This document shows positions 5,201 to 7,515 of a stretch of DNA of 7,515 bases, in pieces. Positions within the stretch are counted from its first letter, which is position 1; each line of letters starts with the position of its first letter. The stretch is from Phyllobacteriaceae bacterium UBA1059 (lineage in GTDB: Bacteria > Pseudomonadota > Alphaproteobacteria > Rhizobiales > Rhizobiaceae): contig DCDI01000139.1 in assembly GCA_002316345.1 (NCBI GenBank), positions 18,324 through 25,838 on the forward strand, given 5' to 3'. The translations under genes were made by a program, and so were the position numbers. The notes below the pieces were generated by a model. It saw only the letters and a program-made list of their open reading frames with translations, made no database searches and was not told the DNA's origin.

Positions 5201-6559
5201 CTATTTTGCAACCTTTAATTGCGCAAGGTAGTAGGCGTAGAAGGCGAATCCGGCAGTGATCAGGATGAAGGATTCACCGATCGCGAGCCGGTTATTAGAG
5301 TTGGTCAGCAGGGTCACGGCAAAGAACAGAATGCCGAACAGCCAGACCTTCGCCTCCACCGTTCCAAGCAGCCTCTTTTGCCATGCACGCAGGATCCACC
5401 AGGCAAAGGCGGCATAAAGGGCTGCAAAGAAGGCGAGCCCGCTTAGGCCATAGCGGATGGCGATCTCGACATAGCCATTATGCATGAGATTGTAGGGCAC
5501 CGAGGCGTAGGTCGTCGTGGCCCATATGCGCTGCCAGCCGACGCCCGCGCCAAAGATGGGATGCGCCGTGATGATCTCGAGCGCATTCATCCAGAGCATC
5601 AGGCGTTCGTTGAAGGAGAAGGGCACGGACCCCTGCGCAATGGCTGTGCGAACGGCGCCAACGCCATCCAGCAGCGTCGCATCAAATAGGGCCAGACCGC
5701 TTGCCGTCACCGGGGCAAGCTCACGGATGATGCCGGCGCTGGCGATGAACAGGATGATGGCCAAGCCCAGCAAGGCGATGGATGCCCCTACAAGCACCTG
5801 CTTTCGCGGCAGATGCACGAGGCTCGTCAGCGCCTGGATAGGCACGGACAGAGCAAGTGCCAGCCAGACGCCCTTCGACTTGGCGCCATAAATGCCGAGC
5901 AAGCAGAGCGCGATCACAGCCAAGGCAAGTGTCAGGCGGAGCGCCTGTTCAAGCGGACGCTGGTTCGCGCGGTTTCGGTAGGCGTTCTCAGCATAGGCCA
6001 GCGCGCAGATCGTGATGAGGCCGGCAGCGACGGAAGCGTGGATTGTGTTGTTCTGGAACAGGAAGGGCGTCCGCTCGCCATCGAACACATGGTGCAAGTC
6101 TATGGTTGTGCCGAGCAGCACAAGGCTGATCAGCATGAACAAGTCGGCCAGGCCGGCCAGGCGGTTGCGGATGCGGAAGAAGGCGTAGCCGATCGTGGGA
6201 AAGAGCAGCGGGAAGAGGTAGATGCCTTCGGCGGAGCCATGCTTTCCGGGTACGCTGAAGAAGACCCAGCCATAGCGCAGCCCGACATAAAGAGCCCAGA
6301 TCACACAGGCCAAGCCGCCCCAGCCGATGGATGGCCGTGCGGCTTGTGGCGTTCGCCAATAATCGACGAGCGCTGCGATGATCAGGACGCCGCAGCTATA
6401 GCGGTAGGCATCGCTTTCCACCCAGACGGCCGAGGCCGTGACAAGACAGATGAGAACGGCGGCCATGGAAAAGGCCGCTGGACCTCGCAGTTGCGCGATA
6501 ACAGGTTTGAACGAAAAAATTGTCGGCGCTCCCACGGCAGCCACATCGTTGCAGTACAC
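5201..6559 (-). CDS. O-antigen ligase / polymerase-like membrane protein
   Basis: The 452-residue protein is strongly hydrophobic, with about 12 predicted transmembrane segments. Approximate positions are 30-47, 54-68, 80-100, 112-128, 136-152, 172-190, 205-224, 229-247, 255-276, 371-390, 405-419 and 429-446. The large periplasmic loop (about 278-370) carries the family pattern: NERLMLWMNALEIITAHP, then FGAGVGW, then the His-Asn pair in YNLMHNGYVEIAIRYGLSG (H360-N361). This matches the Wzy/WaaL O-antigen ligase family (PF04932-type). These enzymes either polymerise undecaprenyl-linked repeat units or ligate finished chains to lipid A-core; sequence alone does not separate them, so no symbol is given. 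The start is a GTG at 6559 with a TGA in frame 15 nt upstream and no clear ribosome-binding site; GTGs at 6544 and 6535 are alternatives. The gene lies upstream of gmd-rmd on the same strand. Confidence 0.85.
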   Translation of the reverse strand: MYCNDVAAVGAPTIFSFKPVIAQLRGPAAFSMAAVLICLVTASAVWVESDAYRYSCGVLIIAALVDYWRTPQAARPSIGWGGLACVIWALYVGLRYGWVFFSVPGKHGSAEGIYLFPLLFPTIGYAFFRIRNRLAGLADLFMLISLVLLGTTIDLHHVFDGERTPFLFQNNTIHASVAAGLITICALAYAENAYRNRANQRPLEQALRLTLALAVIALCLLGIYGAKSKGVWLALALSVPIQALTSLVHLPRKQVLVGASIALLGLAIILFIASAGIIRELAPVTASGLALFDATLLDGVGAVRTAIAQGSVPFSFNERLMLWMNALEIITAHPIFGAGVGWQRIWATTTYASVPYNLMHNGYVEIAIRYGLSGLAFFAALYAAFAWWILRAWQKRLLGTVEAKVWLFGILFFAVTLLTNSNNRLAIGESFILITAGFAFYAYYLAQLKVAK

Positions 6560-6649
6560 CCGCTGGAAGGCGGATCATCTGCTGCGTGTGAAATGCCTTA
6601 GCGAAGAAGGCGGCCGAACAACAGAGCGAAGTGTGTCGGCACCCCAGCT

Positions 6650-7515
6650 CTAGCTGAGGCTGGTCGTCACGTCCGTCACGAGATCGATGTGGCCGATCAC
6701 GGAAATGGCGCTGCCATCCTCCATGATGTTGGTCCAGATCCCGATGTGATCAGAGCTGAGCGAAGCCGTATCATGCTGCTCGATCAACACGCGTCCGTCC
6801 GCAAACTCCACGTCGTAGCTGCCGAAACGAGCCATGAAATCGATGATCGTGTCGGTGAGCAGGTCGCCGGTCAGGGTCGTTTCGCGGAACAGGGCCACGC
6901 TTGTGTCGAGATCGGGAAGATCGGCGATGGTGATGTCGCCAAGACCGACCGGCAGGGCGGCGACGTCGCCGTCATCGATGACAGAAGGGGCAAGACCGGG
7001 CAGGGCCGTTTCGCTCAACAGGCTTTGAACGGCGCGGGCGGCGAGGCTGGTTGTCGTGGCCGTTTCCTGCGTGGTGGACGCTGGGGTGCTGACGCTGGCG
7101 TTGGCATCGGAAGAAACGGTGGGTTGCGAGGCAGGAACGGTCGTGCCACCGCTTGACGCAACCGCGTGGTGGTCGTCATCAACATGCGGCTGGGGGGCCT
7201 GAGGTTGCGGTGTGATCGTCTCAGGCGTGGAATGGTCCGGCGCCGCGGCGGCCTGTTCCGCAGGTGCTGCGATCGCTGCCGTGTGCATGGCGATCTGGAT
7301 CTTGGGGCTGAGATCAACCGTGCCGTGTTCAAGGGCGACCGCGTGCGCGGCTCCTGAAGACGGCGCATCCGCCGCCGCGTCTTCCGTCACTGCAACAATT
7401 GCAGCGTCTTCATGATGCGTGTTTACGGCAACGATACCGTCAGCGGGATGATCGTCATTGATCCCGACGAGTTCGGACGACTGGTGATCAGCGGCAAGCT
7501 GGGCACGGGCGAGTT
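6650..7515 (-). CDS. Acidic, low-complexity exoprotein-like protein, 5' end outside window
   Basis: The frame is open from the right edge to a TAG at 6650-6652, giving the last 287 residues; the start is not in the window (a GTG at 7390 is internal, since the frame continues upstream without a stop). I do not recognise the family. The upstream two thirds is low-complexity and rich in Ala, Pro, Thr, Ser, His and Asp (for example APDHSTPET, PHVDDDHHA, ASVSTPASTTQETATTTS). The last 120 or so residues look folded, with alternating strands such as GSYDVEFADGRVLIEQHDTA and a terminal SVIGHIDLVTDVTTSLS. Asp/Glu greatly outnumber Lys/Arg (one Lys visible) and there is no Cys. That composition, and an uncleaved hydrophobic/hydroxyl C-terminus, fit type I-secreted surface proteins. 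No nonapeptide calcium-binding repeats are visible in this part. It lies 90 nt upstream of the membrane protein gene on the same strand. Confidence 0.75.
   Translation of the reverse strand, partial: LARAQLAADHQSSELVGINDDHPADGIVAVNTHHEDAAIVAVTEDAAADAPSSGAAHAVALEHGTVDLSPKIQIAMHTAAIAAPAEQAAAAPDHSTPETITPQPQAPQPHVDDDHHAVASSGGTTVPASQPTVSSDANASVSTPASTTQETATTTSLAARAVQSLLSETALPGLAPSVIDDGDVAALPVGLGDITIADLPDLDTSVALFRETTLTGDLLTDTIIDFMARFGSYDVEFADGRVLIEQHDTASLSSDHIGIWTNIMEDGSAISVIGHIDLVTDVTTSLS

Noticed and set aside
4293..5231. 312-codon plus-strand open frame
   Set aside because: It is antisense to gmd, whose motifs are intact; long shadow frames are common opposite GC-rich genes.
5813..6601. 262-codon plus-strand open frame
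   Set aside because: It is antisense to the membrane protein; the translation is polar and rich in Gln, Asp and Arg without a fold signature.
6560..6649. Terminator or promoter between the acidic protein and the membrane protein
   Set aside because: Only 5-bp inverted repeats and no consensus -35/-10 pair are visible, too little to call a site.

Overview
The window looks like an alphaproteobacterial surface-polysaccharide locus, probably from Rhizobiales. This rests on high GC content with GC-rich third positions, a DUF4214-type exoprotein, and a gmd/rmd pair. No rRNA, tRNA, CRISPR or mobile element is visible, and I cannot name a genus.

Layout from left to right. Positions 1-1193 (minus strand) hold the first 397 codons of a large secreted-type protein: two DUF4214-like repeats, a Pro-rich then Gly-rich linker, and the start of a right-handed beta-helix. 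It runs off the left edge. Positions 1194-1542 are a divergent intergenic region with an AT-rich core, two perfect inverted repeats and a plausible promoter facing right. Positions 1543-2694 (plus) encode a GT4-family glycosyltransferase. Its stop overlaps the start of a 144-residue orphan protein (2687-3121, plus) whose pattern resembles the phage 'ABA sandwich' fold. A short inverted repeat separates this from a convergent minus-strand block: an O-antigen ligase/polymerase-like membrane protein (6559-5201), GDP-mannose 4,6-dehydratase gmd (5108-4125) and GDP-6-deoxy-D-mannose reductase rmd (4109-3147). The right edge (7515-6650, minus) is the C-terminal 287 residues of a very acidic, Cys-free protein of unknown function.

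How the genes work together. Gmd and Rmd convert GDP-D-mannose to GDP-D-rhamnose. The GT4 enzyme could add rhamnose or mannose to a growing chain, and the membrane protein could polymerise the chain or ligate it to lipid A-core. The two large exoprotein-like genes at the edges fit a locus that builds the outer cell surface. They could bind or decorate a D-rhamnose polysaccharide, but that link is inference from position only.

Most likely sites of something new: the phage-fold-like orphan overlapping the glycosyltransferase, the operator-like palindrome on the glycosyltransferase promoter, the C8 tract inside the glycosyltransferase, and the pairing of acidic exoproteins with rhamnan genes.
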